Positions 27,801 through 35,797 are shown, numbered from the stretch's first letter. The stretch: DNA of 36,459 bases from Akkermansiaceae bacterium (GCA_025354565.1 JANXMQ010000092.1:1-36459), one strand, 5' to 3'. Notes: generated from the sequence alone by a model not told the origin. Numbers and translations: made by a program.

Positions 27801-28957
27801 GGAAAACCGACGCGGCGGGAAAAGACGCCGCGCCACCAGTCGGAGTCATTGAACAGCACCTCGCCGCCATCTGGAGAGATCTGTTAGGAGTGACGATCAT
27901 CAATCGAGACGATGACTTTTTTGCCCTTGGTGGCCACTCATTGATGGCACTGCGGATGTTTTCCCGCATCAACCGCGAGTTTAACAAATCCCTCCCGCTC
28001 GCCGCCCTGCTCCAACATCCGACCATCGCATCCCTCGCCGCCCTGCTGGCTCCGCCCGCAGGAAAAACGGCCATATCTACCAGCACTGATCCAGATATGG
28101 GCAATGTGGTCATGCTCGCGCCAGGCTGTGGCCAGCCACCGCTGTTCTGCATTCATGGTGGCGATGGCGGGGTCTTGTTTTATCGCAGCTTAGCCAAGTT
28201 GATGCCGCCCGAACTGCCAATTTATGCCATAGAATCGTTAGAATTGGGTAACAGCGGCAAAATCAAGGTCTCTAGCATCTCGGAAACCGCCACCGCTTAT
28301 GTCAGTAAATTGCTTGCGATCCAGTCCGTTGGCCCATTCCGCCTCGCAGGTTATTCCTTCGGTGGGGTGGTCGCGCATGAAATGGCCCGCCAGTTGGTTG
28401 CACACGGGCGAAAGGTCGATTTCCTCGGTATGTTCGACACCCACAATCCGGCGGCTCATGCCTATCATTATACTTTGTGGGAACGGTTCAGCGTATTCTG
28501 GAATCAAAATTCCTACGTGCCGTTTTGGAGCCGGGTCACACGGCTCAGGAAAAGAATTGGCGAGGGCATTCGCACCAATCGCCAGATCAAGGCCGAGCTC
28601 AAAGCCGCCAGACTTTGCGGTCCGGCTGAGGCATACAGTGATCTGCGCCGCGTTCAGGTCCGGGTGGAAAACTGGCGAGCGATGTCGGCTTCTCAGCCCG
28701 GTCCATATCAGGGGAGAATCACCTTGTTCAAGACCTCGACCATCAGTGACAAGGTGGAATGTCCGCCGGATTACGGTTGGGCTTGCATCGCGCAGGAAGG
28801 TCTTGATATAGTTCCTGTGTCAGGTGAACATCTCACCTTGTTCGCACCGGAGAACATAACGGTTCTCGCGGAAGCCCTCACCGCATCACTCAACCATTCC
28901 CCCCACCCACTCCGCACTGATATACCAACACAATGCACCGCCCGCCATCCAGATTGA
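24854..28957 (+). CDS. NRPS termination module: C-A-PCP-thioesterase
   Basis: A 1367-residue final module. The condensation domain (about 30-450) has HHALFDG at 165-171. The adenylation domain (about 490-975) has FTSGSTGQPKG near 640, NGYGPTENTT and the A10 motif NANGKI. Its pocket read by eye is D-A-L-W-L-G-G-T-F-K, close to known valine codes. The carrier serine is S1029 in LGGHSLM. The thioesterase (about 1085-1345) has the triad S1168 (GYSFGG), D1195 (MFDTH) and H1326 (GEHLTL), all in place. It adds the last residue and releases the chain by hydrolysis or cyclisation. The start at 24854 overlaps the preceding gene by 23 bp; an ATG at 24881 just after the upstream stop is an alternative. 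No epimerase domain is present, so an LCL-type condensation is expected. Confidence 0.94.
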   Translation: MPTAAISEQMSQAPKLPKTATAPAVEVAGTLAFPASISQQVFWYMEMLQGEVAAFNVPLRFSLIGPLNLDLLERSLNTIIERHEALRTRFGEDQGELLQIVSPELKLAIPVIDISHLPSDRIQDEADRLGSIEAHRPFRLATGPMIRAELVRLGPESHILHISVHHALFDGMSMTVLTRELAEIYQAYFDGKPCPLEPLPIQYGDFSVWQKDFLASPEMAQQLTYWKNRLDGMTELDLPTDFPRPAVKTWKGDITSTLLPKELTDRLHAIAAKNGATLFHLQLAAYNILLQRYSGSDDIAVGTPITGRTREEIEHLIGVFINSLILRNDLSGNPNFGKFLHQVRDSSLEALDNQDLPFECLVRELRPERDQSRNPLFQVNFNHHRSFARAGSFGGVSLTPIPSRSPGTIFDLHFFMVERKEGWRASCDYSTELFSRASADRMLGHFKRLLEDIAAHPEKPIDELEILTSAERTYLLEDRAGNTSVYPRDATIGGLFLETAGRFPSHVALSSGIRSLTYFQLHAEASQLALRLRASGVDSGSLVAICARPSPEMIIGFLAILLAGGCCVPLDPAYPVERFAILLAESGADVCVATSGCEVCYPPEKQDRLITIPLAGTATVPVELPANSLTAEHPAHLLFTSGSTGQPKGVLLPHRGVVRLVRNQNFISITPDDVFLQAAPVSFDASLLEIWGPLLNGGRLILLPDGPGLADIAAAVQDHGVTTLWLTSGLFQLMMDEHPGSLKGLRYLLAGGDVLSPAHVRLALETLPGTTLINGYGPTENTTFTTCHHITLADLAKPTIPIGTPISNTTVYLLDSRLRPVPVGIPGELFTGGDGLALGYHAAPELTAAKFISHPDFGRIYRTGDLCRRAQDGTLEFIGRRDQQVKVRGFRIELGEIESILTSHSAVRQAKVAVHGASSDTKRILAWVVTDSDSPVTTDALNHFLADRLPAFMRPEAVAIIEAFPLNANGKIQLSALPDPAQRKTDAAGKDAAPPVGVIEQHLAAIWRDLLGVTIINRDDDFFALGGHSLMALRMFSRINREFNKSLPLAALLQHPTIASLAALLAPPAGKTAISTSTDPDMGNVVMLAPGCGQPPLFCIHGGDGGVLFYRSLAKLMPPELPIYAIESLELGNSGKIKVSSISETATAYVSKLLAIQSVGPFRLAGYSFGGVVAHEMARQLVAHGRKVDFLGMFDTHNPAAHAYHYTLWERFSVFWNQNSYVPFWSRVTRLRKRIGEGIRTNRQIKAELKAARLCGPAEAYSDLRRVQVRVENWRAMSASQPGPYQGRITLFKTSTISDKVECPPDYGWACIAQEGLDIVPVSGEHLTLFAPENITVLAEALTASLNHSPHPLRTDIPTQCTARHPD

Positions 28958-29781
28958 TCATCATTGCCCTAATTCTTTCGCCGCTAACCGGTGTGGCGCA
29001 GACTTTCACCGATCTTGATTTCAGTCATAATATCCAGGCGACGAATGCGATCTATCCGAATAACTCGACTCTCGGACCCGACTATTACTCGGGGGCAACT
29101 TTTGATTTTGCGAACGTGGCCTATGTGAATGGTATGGCGGTGGATGCGAGGGTATCTCTAATCTCGACCACCCCCGGATATGATTTTGTGGGTTACATCC
29201 CCGCTTATGACAGTGCGGTGGGAGGCCCCGCAGGGGATCTTGGGGTTTACTACCGCTTCAACGGGGATTTTAACAACCCCACGGGTGGCATGGCTTATAC
29301 GATTTCATTTTATCAAAGCGGGAGCAATTTCACTGCCTCGCAAACTCTATCCGATGTGAGATTTCTGATCTATGATCATGATGGCGAATCCACCCAGTCG
29401 GAAAGCCTAAGAACCTATCGTTCCGATGGCTTTACCGGCTATCAACTTGGTAACACCAGCGGCATCAACGCCATCGACGAGGGTGCCACCTGGCGGTTCG
29501 ACGCCCGCGGTCAGAATTTTCCAGAGGACTCTCCAGAGGGCGGTTTCGTCGCTTATTATCATGATACATCCTCCATTCGGTTTGACATATTTTCCACGAC
29601 TACCGGTGGCCCGGTTGCGAACTACGGGGTCTTCACCGCGTTTGATGGCGACGTGAGTCTGCTCGGAGGAAATTTCTCAGGTCTTGGCCCGCTTGTCGCG
29701 GTACCGGAACCCACAAGTCCACTGTTAGTCGCGGTCGCGTTATCGTTCGCCCTATCTCAGCGGCGTCGGGTGAGGAGATAA
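28933..29781 (+). CDS. PEP-CTERM sorting domain protein encoded within the NRPS operon
   Basis: A 282-residue secreted protein. It starts with a signal peptide (MHRPPSRLIIIALILSPLTG, cleavage near AQ). The mature part is Gly-, Ser-, Thr- and aromatic-rich with beta character, for example DYYSGATFDFANVAYVNGMA. It ends with a canonical PEP-CTERM tripartite signal: VPEP at 257-260, a hydrophobic stretch LLVAVALSFAL, and the basic tail RRRVRR. Such proteins are handled by an exosortase (EpsH/XrtA type) and are typical of biofilm- and exopolysaccharide-producing bacteria. The exosortase is not in this window. I cannot assign a function to the body. The start overlaps the thioesterase gene by 25 bp, and the PPTase gene follows six bases after the stop, so it is in the middle of the biosynthetic operon. 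Confidence 0.9.
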   Translation: MHRPPSRLIIIALILSPLTGVAQTFTDLDFSHNIQATNAIYPNNSTLGPDYYSGATFDFANVAYVNGMAVDARVSLISTTPGYDFVGYIPAYDSAVGGPAGDLGVYYRFNGDFNNPTGGMAYTISFYQSGSNFTASQTLSDVRFLIYDHDGESTQSESLRTYRSDGFTGYQLGNTSGINAIDEGATWRFDARGQNFPEDSPEGGFVAYYHDTSSIRFDIFSTTTGGPVANYGVFTAFDGDVSLLGGNFSGLGPLVAVPEPTSPLLVAVALSFALSQRRRVRR

Positions 29782-29787
29782 CGGTTT

Positions 29788-30462
29788 ATGACCGTCACCG
29801 TGCATGTGCTGTTTCCGGGTAGCCTTGCCGCTGCAAGCGCTACAGCATGTCTAACAGATGAAGAGCTGGCACGCGCCGCCCGTTTCCGTTTTTCCAAGGA
29901 TGCCGCACGCTGGATCGAATGTCGTGCCAGTCTGCGAATGATTCTAAGCAATGCCCTTCAACTCCCGCCGTGCGAGGTGCCATTGTTGCTAACTGAATTT
30001 GGCAAACCGCGGCTCGCCCCGCCGCATGACGGACTCCATTTCAATCTATCGCATTGTGTCGGTCGCGCGGTGGTCGCGCTCAGCATTGACGGCCCGATGG
30101 GTATTGACCTTGAGTCGTTAGAACGTGCGCCGGATTTGTTGGAATGCGCTGCTACGTTTTGTCATCCGCTTGAGATCAATGACTTGCCCGCTGACGCCAA
30201 TGCCCGCGCCACCGCCTTACTGCGCATCTGGACGGCCAAGGAGGCGGTGTTGAAAGCCCTCGGCACCGGCCTGTCCCATCCGCCGGAAAGCGTGCGGATC
30301 ATTTTCCAACAGGAAGGCGGCAGCGCAATTTCCGAACCAGCGCTGGAAGGCCTCGATCAACAACGACTGCATGAACTGGAGCATCCCGGCTTGGCTGGCT
30401 ACAGGGCGATACTATCAGCTCCACAGGCAGTGAAAGCCATCCGCATCATCGAAGGGATTTGA
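29788..30462 (+). CDS. 4'-phosphopantetheinyl transferase, Sfp type
   Basis: A 224-residue Sfp-family enzyme that moves the phosphopantetheine arm of CoA onto carrier-protein serines. Visible signatures are FGKPRL, FNLSH, MGIDLE with D107 and E109 as metal ligands, and WTAKEAVLKALG with E152 and the lysines around it. The length is in the Sfp range (about 220-240). It lies six bases after the PEP-CTERM gene and closes the plus-strand operon, so its natural clients are the four carrier sites in the same operon (S540 in the loading protein, S938 and S2917 in the hybrid protein, S1029 in the last module). The 3' end is ten bases from the convergent acetyltransferase gene. Confidence 0.93.
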   Translation: MTVTVHVLFPGSLAAASATACLTDEELARAARFRFSKDAARWIECRASLRMILSNALQLPPCEVPLLLTEFGKPRLAPPHDGLHFNLSHCVGRAVVALSIDGPMGIDLESLERAPDLLECAATFCHPLEINDLPADANARATALLRIWTAKEAVLKALGTGLSHPPESVRIIFQQEGGSAISEPALEGLDQQRLHELEHPGLAGYRAILSAPQAVKAIRIIEGI

Positions 30463-30472
30463 AATCTAACGG

Positions 30473-30967
30473 TCAGTCGATGATCCGTCGCATCGGGATC
30501 ATGCTGGAATACTCGAAGCCCATTTTCTTGAAAAACTCTTGAGACTCCGCGCTGATCCGGTCGGTTAACAACGTGATGCGCTTGAAATGTTTCTTCTTCG
30601 CGAACTCCGCCACGTAGTCCACCAGCATCGTCCCGTAGCCTTGGCCCCGGTGGTCAGGGTGAATCACCACGTCCTCCAGCAAAATCACGAAGCCCCCGCG
30701 GGCTGTGGAAATCGTGAACAGCAAGTTCACCATGCCAAAGATCTGATCCTGATTTCGCACCACGAAAATCCGCCCGCGGTTCGGTTGTTCGAGAATCAGT
30801 TGCAGACCGCGCTCTTGCACCGCACGGTCCGGCGTGAAGTCGCCAGACTGAGTGAACAGATTCATCACCAACTCCGTCAGGTCCGGCAAGTCATCAATCG
30901 TGGCTGGCTCCACACGCGGACGATCATCGGCTTGGTTTTTTGCTGCGGTCTGCACATCCGTTTTCAC
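30473..30967 (-). CDS. GNAT family N-acetyltransferase
   Basis: An acetyltransferase of 164 residues with the GNAT fold. It has a leading 'RVEPATIDDLPDLTELVMNL', the core strand GGFVILLEDVVIHPDHRGQG, the acetyl-CoA loop HRGQGYGTMLV, and 'ITLLTDRISAESQEFFKKMG' at the end, which is where GNAT enzymes place their late conserved Tyr/Phe region. I chose the GTG at 30967 (MKTDVQTAAKNQ) with an AAGGTGG a few bases upstream. A GTG at 30976 is possible. The longer reading to 31105 begins inside trmD and looks like the shadow of that gene. The substrate is unknown. It follows trmD on the same strand and could be co-transcribed with it. Confidence 0.8.
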   Translation of the reverse strand: MKTDVQTAAKNQADDRPRVEPATIDDLPDLTELVMNLFTQSGDFTPDRAVQERGLQLILEQPNRGRIFVVRNQDQIFGMVNLLFTISTARGGFVILLEDVVIHPDHRGQGYGTMLVDYVAEFAKKKHFKRITLLTDRISAESQEFFKKMGFEYSSMIPMRRIID

Positions 30968-31020
30968 GAACCCCACCTTGGCAGGATTTTGGAATCGCGA
31001 AACGAAATTTTCCCGAACGT

Positions 31021-31716
31021 TCAATTTTCTTTCCGCGGGCCCGAGGGATCCAACAAATCCGGGCGGTTCGCCCGCGTCCGGGCCAGCGCCTGCTCGGACT
31101 TCCAAGCGGAAATTTTCCCGTGATGGCCGGAAATCAGCACCTCCGGCACCACCAGTCCTCGGAACTCAATCGGCCGCGTGTAGGCCGGCGCTTCCAACAA
31201 ATCCTGCTCTGCAAACGACTCGTCCAACGGCGAGCGTTCGTCACCCAGCGCCCCCGGCAGCAGCCGAATCACCGCATCGCAGAGCACCGCCGCCGCCAGC
31301 GCACCGTTGGTTAGAATGTAGTCGCCGATGGAAATTTCCTCGTCCACCAAGGCCTCGACCACCCGATGATCCACCCCCTCGTAATGCCCGCAGAGGATCA
31401 GCAAATGCTCCGCCGCCGCGAGTTCCCGCGCCACCGCTTGCTTGAATGGCCGACCTTGGGGAGTCATCAGGATCACCTGCGTCGCCGGGCCGCGTAGAGC
31501 CTCAACCGCCGCGAATAATGGCTCCGGTTTCAACAACATCCCCTGCCCGCCACCGCACGGTGTGTCATCCACCCGCCGGTGCTTATCCTCCGACCAGTTT
31601 CGCAACTGATGCCCGGTCACTTCCACCAAGCCCGCCGCCCGCGCCCGCTGAATGATCGAGTCACTCAAAGGGGCCAGCGCCATCTCGGGAAATAAGGTCA
31701 CAATATCAATCCGCAT
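31021..31716 (-). CDS. trmD: tRNA (guanine-N1)-methyltransferase TrmD
   Basis: TrmD methylates G37 of certain tRNAs using SAM and prevents frameshifting. The 231-residue protein starts MRIDIVTLFPEM and shows TPCGGGQGML, ILCGHYEGVDHRVVE, EEISIGDYILTNGALAA, DESFAEQDLLEAPAYTRP, and VPEVLISGHHGKISAWK, all typical and in order. It is full-length. In most bacteria trmD sits with rpsP, rimM and rplS. Here its neighbours are a helicase gene and a GNAT gene, so the usual ribosomal operon has been broken up or is elsewhere. No Shine-Dalgarno is seen before the ATG. Confidence 0.96.
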   Translation of the reverse strand: MRIDIVTLFPEMALAPLSDSIIQRARAAGLVEVTGHQLRNWSEDKHRRVDDTPCGGGQGMLLKPEPLFAAVEALRGPATQVILMTPQGRPFKQAVARELAAAEHLLILCGHYEGVDHRVVEALVDEEISIGDYILTNGALAAAVLCDAVIRLLPGALGDERSPLDESFAEQDLLEAPAYTRPIEFRGLVVPEVLISGHHGKISAWKSEQALARTRANRPDLLDPSGPRKEN

Positions 31717-31928
31717 GGGGAAACCGTACCCTTCCCTCGCCCTCGGTTCAAGGCCATCTCAGTCAAGTCGCTTTACTATCAGCCGTTGTCGACCACGTTG
31801 GAAATTGGACCAAGCTTATCGATATGAATTTGCTTTTGGCGGGTGGCTCCCTGAACAGCCGGTAGCGGGACCGGAGGGCGCATATCAAGGGAGGTACATA
31901 AAACAGTCTCGCCTTTTTCATGGCCGGA

Positions 31929-33953
31929 TCACTTGTGCCGCGCGGAACGTAGTAACACCAGTCGCTGCCCTGCCCGCGTGAAGCCCATATAAAGCATCCG
32001 TGTATGGTCGCGGCGTAAATCACGGCGCTCGTCTTCGGACAAGCGCAGGTCATTCTCGGCCTCCAACAAAGAATCCATCCCTAGCAGAATCACGACCGGA
32101 GCCTCCAGACCGGTGGCCGCGTGGAGCGTGGTCACCGTGCAAAACGCTTCGGGTGGAATAGGGCCGGATTTGGCATTATGGACCAGGCCGCAGCCGAGCT
32201 GCTTTGCCAACGCCACACGCAGCGCTTGTTCCAACGCACTGTTAGCGCTGAGAACGAGTAATTTACTTGGCTGCAAGCCACCTTCCCGGAGCGAGAACAC
32301 CTCGTTTACCGCCCGCGCGATTTCATCCTGAGCCGTGGGAACATACAGTTCGACCGGAGCCTCGCCTTCTTCAGAAATGGCCGCCAATTGCGCTTCGTCC
32401 GGCACATTCAGATCCGTCTCGCTTTCATCCAGATCACGCCGGCTCTCATAGAACTCGCGGGCGAAGCGGAGGATCGCCCGCGTGTTTCGATAGGCCTGCG
32501 TCAGCTTGGTGCATCGCCCCCGCACCTCAATGCCAGCGGCGATCCAAGATTGGCGGCGGCGGAGAAATCCCTGCGTCGGATCGGCTGCTAGAAAAAGATG
32601 CCCGCCCGGCTTGAGTGCCGCACTAACGGTTTCAAACCACGTCTTGGCGAAAAACTGCGCCTCATCGATGAACACCGCGTCAAAGCACGGAAACCGCAGA
32701 CGCTTCTCTACCACCGCCGCATCGTGGAAACGCAATGCGATGTTGTGCCAGTCCGTGGCACCCTGCCGTTCGAGTTCATGCTGATAGGCATGAAAAAGTT
32801 TCCACATTTCCTCGCGCTGGCTGCCTCGCAGCGATGTGCCGCGCCCCACTCGAACCGCTTCCATGTAGAGATCCTTTTTCAGAAGCCGCTGGTCCTTGAT
32901 CCATCCGATTTCATCCGCCAGAAAAGCCGCCGACAGTTTCGCCAGCGGTGGCATTTCCTCCTTCAATCGCGTCAAGCAGCTTTCGATTTTATAAGGTGGC
33001 CACGGATCGCCTTTAATCCCCTCGAGGCACCTGTCCGCCCATTGAAAAAACGTCCGGCACAAGAGATTCTTCGGCATTTTCTCCAAATGCTTTGATCGCC
33101 GCTCCAGTTCGTAACGCAGCGGCCGGTTGTGCGTCAACACCAGCACCCGCGCACCGGGGTGGAGTTTCGCGGAAAGCAGCGCCCGGTAAAGCAACACAAG
33201 CGATTTCCCGCTGCCCGCCACGCCGGTGACTAGTCGCACGGCAGCGGGAGTTTGATCCACAAGGTTTTCCTGCTGACTTAACAGGTCGAGATCGTTTTTC
33301 ACACACCATTCCTGATCGAAATCGAGAAAACACGCAGGCAGATCCGCCATCGTGTTGCGATCCATGCCCGTGCGTGCGACAAAACTATCAGGCACTTCCG
33401 ACTCCGGCGTGTAGGCTCTCCTCAGGTGGGTGAGTCCCGGCTCCGGCAGGGCGGCGGACGCAAGCGCTTCCAGCCGCCGCGTGAAATGCGCGGCCTGCAC
33501 CTGATGGAGCCCTAGGTAGGAAGTCTCCGAATCCTCGGTCCGCAGCAGCATCACCTCGTCCACCGTACCTTCGCTGACATTCGGGAAAAGCACCAGACGC
33601 TTGAGCGACAGCTCGCCCGCCAGCGGTCCCAGCACTTCACTGGAACGTGCGACAAAATTTTCCAAAAGCTCACTCTCCAACCGTCCCAGATCATCGGGGC
33701 GCAATGCCTCGTCCTGTTTGAAAAAATCCGCCTGCAACGCGGTCTCGGCGAGTTGTTGTGAGGTTTCCGCAACTTGGATGAGAAAAGCGTGCCGCTCGCG
33801 CCAGACGAGGAATACGTCGGGACGCCGCCCACTTCGATCATCCAGCGAAAGCCAGGCGGTGAAATCGTCGGGCAGGGATTTCAGAACCCGATAGAAGGCG
33901 AGGAACGGCTTGTCCGGTTTACCACGCGGCTTTGCTGGAATGATTTTCGCCAT
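31929..33953 (-). CDS. UvrD/Rep-like superfamily 1 helicase with degenerate nuclease-like N-terminus
   Basis: A 674-residue SF1A helicase. Walker A GVAGSGKS is at 244-251, the DEAQ box at 430-433 (VFIDEAQFF), motif III near LFLAADPTQGF, and 'TKLTQAYRNTRAI' is motif IV-like. 'TVTTLHAATGLEAPVVILLG' is motif V and 'RMLYMGFTRAGQRLVLL' is motif VI. The N-terminal 65 residues (GRRPDVFLVWRERHAFLIQV) resemble the NERD/PD-(D/E)XK start, with D46 in place but Q60-x-A62 where E-x-K is expected, so any nuclease there is probably dead. It begins five bases after the stop of the Upf1-like helicase gene and shares its strand, so the two are very likely one operon. The role is unknown; DNA repair or defence are both possible. 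Confidence 0.85.
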   Translation of the reverse strand: MAKIIPAKPRGKPDKPFLAFYRVLKSLPDDFTAWLSLDDRSGRRPDVFLVWRERHAFLIQVAETSQQLAETALQADFFKQDEALRPDDLGRLESELLENFVARSSEVLGPLAGELSLKRLVLFPNVSEGTVDEVMLLRTEDSETSYLGLHQVQAAHFTRRLEALASAALPEPGLTHLRRAYTPESEVPDSFVARTGMDRNTMADLPACFLDFDQEWCVKNDLDLLSQQENLVDQTPAAVRLVTGVAGSGKSLVLLYRALLSAKLHPGARVLVLTHNRPLRYELERRSKHLEKMPKNLLCRTFFQWADRCLEGIKGDPWPPYKIESCLTRLKEEMPPLAKLSAAFLADEIGWIKDQRLLKKDLYMEAVRVGRGTSLRGSQREEMWKLFHAYQHELERQGATDWHNIALRFHDAAVVEKRLRFPCFDAVFIDEAQFFAKTWFETVSAALKPGGHLFLAADPTQGFLRRRQSWIAAGIEVRGRCTKLTQAYRNTRAILRFAREFYESRRDLDESETDLNVPDEAQLAAISEEGEAPVELYVPTAQDEIARAVNEVFSLREGGLQPSKLLVLSANSALEQALRVALAKQLGCGLVHNAKSGPIPPEAFCTVTTLHAATGLEAPVVILLGMDSLLEAENDLRLSEDERRDLRRDHTRMLYMGFTRAGQRLVLLRSARHK

Positions 33954-33958
33954 CAGGT

Positions 33959-35578
33959 TCAGGAAGTTGCAGCGTCGAGCAGGGAAAGCGCCACCGCCGC
34001 GTTTTCGTCATGTGCGGCGTTTCTCTCAAGCCATCGGTGGAATCGTCGTGAATGGATCAGCACCACCTTGGTTCGCGCGCGGGTGACGGCGACATTAAGG
34101 CGCTGCGGATAGGTGAGAAATCCCCCAAGACGATCCATGAAATCCTCATCGGACACCACAAAGGAAACGATCATCGCCTCGCGCTCCTGACCTTGGAATC
34201 GCTCGACGGTATCGATCACGAGTTTGCCTATGTCCGGCCACCTCGCGAACCTCTCGAAACGTAGCAGATTCCTGACCCGCGCGGCCTGTGCCCGGAAGGG
34301 CACCACCACGCCGATTTCGACAGGAGAAAGCCCGCCTTCCAGCATTTCCTCGATCAACGCCGCAGTTTCCTCTGCCTCTTCGGGCGATGAAACCTTACTC
34401 CCCTCGTGCTCGGTTTCCAACCGAACCATCGACGGCTCTGGACCTAACAGTCGGAGCCTTGTCGGTGCCGACTTCAACTGGAAACGATGCCCGGCATTGG
34501 CGCGCGCGGCGACGAGCTCGCCATGATAGAAATTCTCCGATGGCCAACGAGTGAGCGGTTCGTTCAGCCGATAAGTCGTTTTCAACATCGTGTGACTGCC
34601 GTTTTTCGCTAGGCTGGCGAACACGGAATCATCCGCTGCATCGGCGACGGGGCGCTGCACAACGGGCGGAAGCTGCTGCCGATCACCGAAGAAAAACCAC
34701 CGCTGCGCCCGTAGCATCGGCATGATCGCCGCTTCCACCCGCATCTGGCTGGTCTCGTCGATTACCGCCACATCGAACCTCGCCTCGCCTGCCCGCGACG
34801 AAAAAAGGGCGAATGGCGTCGCGCCGATGACGTACGGCCCACCGTGATCCAGCAACCCCGTGTCCGCGAAGGTCTCCTTGAACTCGATGCCCTCGGCGTC
34901 GTGGAAAAATGGATCGGACACCTTGAAAACCGGACAATCCACCATCGAACTTACCTTGCGCAGGCCGTGGTGGATCGCCCGGTGGGTGAATGAAGTGAGC
35001 AACACCCGCTGTCCTTGCGCGACCAATTCTTTGACTAACATCGCCAACGTCTGGGTCTTGCCGGTGCCCGGTGGACCTTGCACCAGATGGAAACGCTCGG
35101 CCGCCATACACATCGCCACCGCGTCCTGCTGCGATACGTCCAGCGACGTGTCTTCGAGTGATTTGGAAAATTCACCGCAGGCATCGTAGTCGATGTCATC
35201 CCCCGCACCGTCCAGCAAAGCGGGTAACACCACGTTACGCCCGTGGCTTGTGGCCGCCATTTCAGCCAGCGCCCTAAGATAAAAATCAGACAAATCGAAC
35301 ATTCCCTCGTCCAAACTCCACCCCTCCTGGGAGAAAATTTCAGCCTCGGGCGGAACCGTCACGCTCAAGCCCTTTTCTGTGAGGCCTAGGAATTCGGCTT
35401 CGATGAACTCCGCGCCATCGGGATTATTCAAGCTCATCCGCACCCGGTCGCCTTCGCGGAAATGCGCAATGTCCTGCACCGACGGATGGAAATGCACCAG
35501 CTTGCGGCCACGCGCGGTTTCGATCAATGAGATCCGCAGCCCGCCAATAGCACGGCAGGCATCAATCCGCTCCAGCAA
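33959..35578 (-). CDS. Upf1/Dna2-like superfamily 1 (SF1B) helicase, start uncertain
   Basis: An AAA-type SF1B helicase of 539 residues as read here. Walker A QGPPGTGKT is at 167-175 (K174), DETSQ at 274-278 (VAVIDETSQM), and 'WFFFGDRQQLPP' is motif III. 'VVPFRAQAARVRNLL' and 'VDTVERFQGQEREAMIVSF' are motifs IV and V, and 'RLNVAVTRARTKVVLI' is motif VI. This is the pattern of the Upf1/IGHMBP2/Dna2 group, which acts on DNA or RNA 5' to 3'. The only usable start is TTG at 35578, but codons that look like real protein continue upstream to an in-frame TGA at 35690-35692 and beyond. The N-terminus may therefore be damaged. It is followed five bases later by the UvrD-like helicase gene. Confidence 0.82.
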   Translation of the reverse strand: MLERIDACRAIGGLRISLIETARGRKLVHFHPSVQDIAHFREGDRVRMSLNNPDGAEFIEAEFLGLTEKGLSVTVPPEAEIFSQEGWSLDEGMFDLSDFYLRALAEMAATSHGRNVVLPALLDGAGDDIDYDACGEFSKSLEDTSLDVSQQDAVAMCMAAERFHLVQGPPGTGKTQTLAMLVKELVAQGQRVLLTSFTHRAIHHGLRKVSSMVDCPVFKVSDPFFHDAEGIEFKETFADTGLLDHGGPYVIGATPFALFSSRAGEARFDVAVIDETSQMRVEAAIMPMLRAQRWFFFGDRQQLPPVVQRPVADAADDSVFASLAKNGSHTMLKTTYRLNEPLTRWPSENFYHGELVAARANAGHRFQLKSAPTRLRLLGPEPSMVRLETEHEGSKVSSPEEAEETAALIEEMLEGGLSPVEIGVVVPFRAQAARVRNLLRFERFARWPDIGKLVIDTVERFQGQEREAMIVSFVVSDEDFMDRLGGFLTYPQRLNVAVTRARTKVVLIHSRRFHRWLERNAAHDENAAVALSLLDAATS

Positions 35579-35797
35579 AGGCTTCGCCCATTGTTTGCGT
35601 GCTTTTTCCCAGCCATGCCGCGCCTCAGTCCGGACGTTTTGTTCGAGACTACGGCGGAACTCTTCGGCTAGTGAGTCGCTGAGGATGCTTCACTCTTCCA
35701 AACTACCCGAAGTTAGGGAAGCGGCGATTTCATCCGCCAGACAGTTTGCCTTGACGGTGTGCGTCGGGCTTAGATCGAAGCCAACATAGTTATCAAC
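35579..35797 (-). pseudogene. Coding-like 5' extension of the SF1B helicase with an in-frame TGA
   Basis: In the same reading frame as the helicase, 37 codons directly upstream read SILSDSLAEEFRRSLEQN, then ARHGWEKARKQWAKP, leading straight into LLERIDACRAIGG. Before that comes one TGA, and then 35 more coding-like codons (VDNYVGFDLSPTHTVKANCL, ADEIAASL), ended by a TAG at 35798-35800. No ATG, GTG or well-placed TTG precedes them. This is either a nonsense-mutated N-terminus or a sequencing error; the rest of the gene is intact. Confidence 0.5.

Noticed and set aside
30968..31105. Longer GNAT protein starting at a TTG inside trmD
   Set aside because: The extra residues overlap the end of trmD in another frame and do not resemble a GNAT N-terminus.
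35690..35692. In-frame TGA as a selenocysteine codon
   Set aside because: No selenoprotein family is involved and no SECIS-like hairpin was seen after it. A nonsense mutation or sequence error is simpler.
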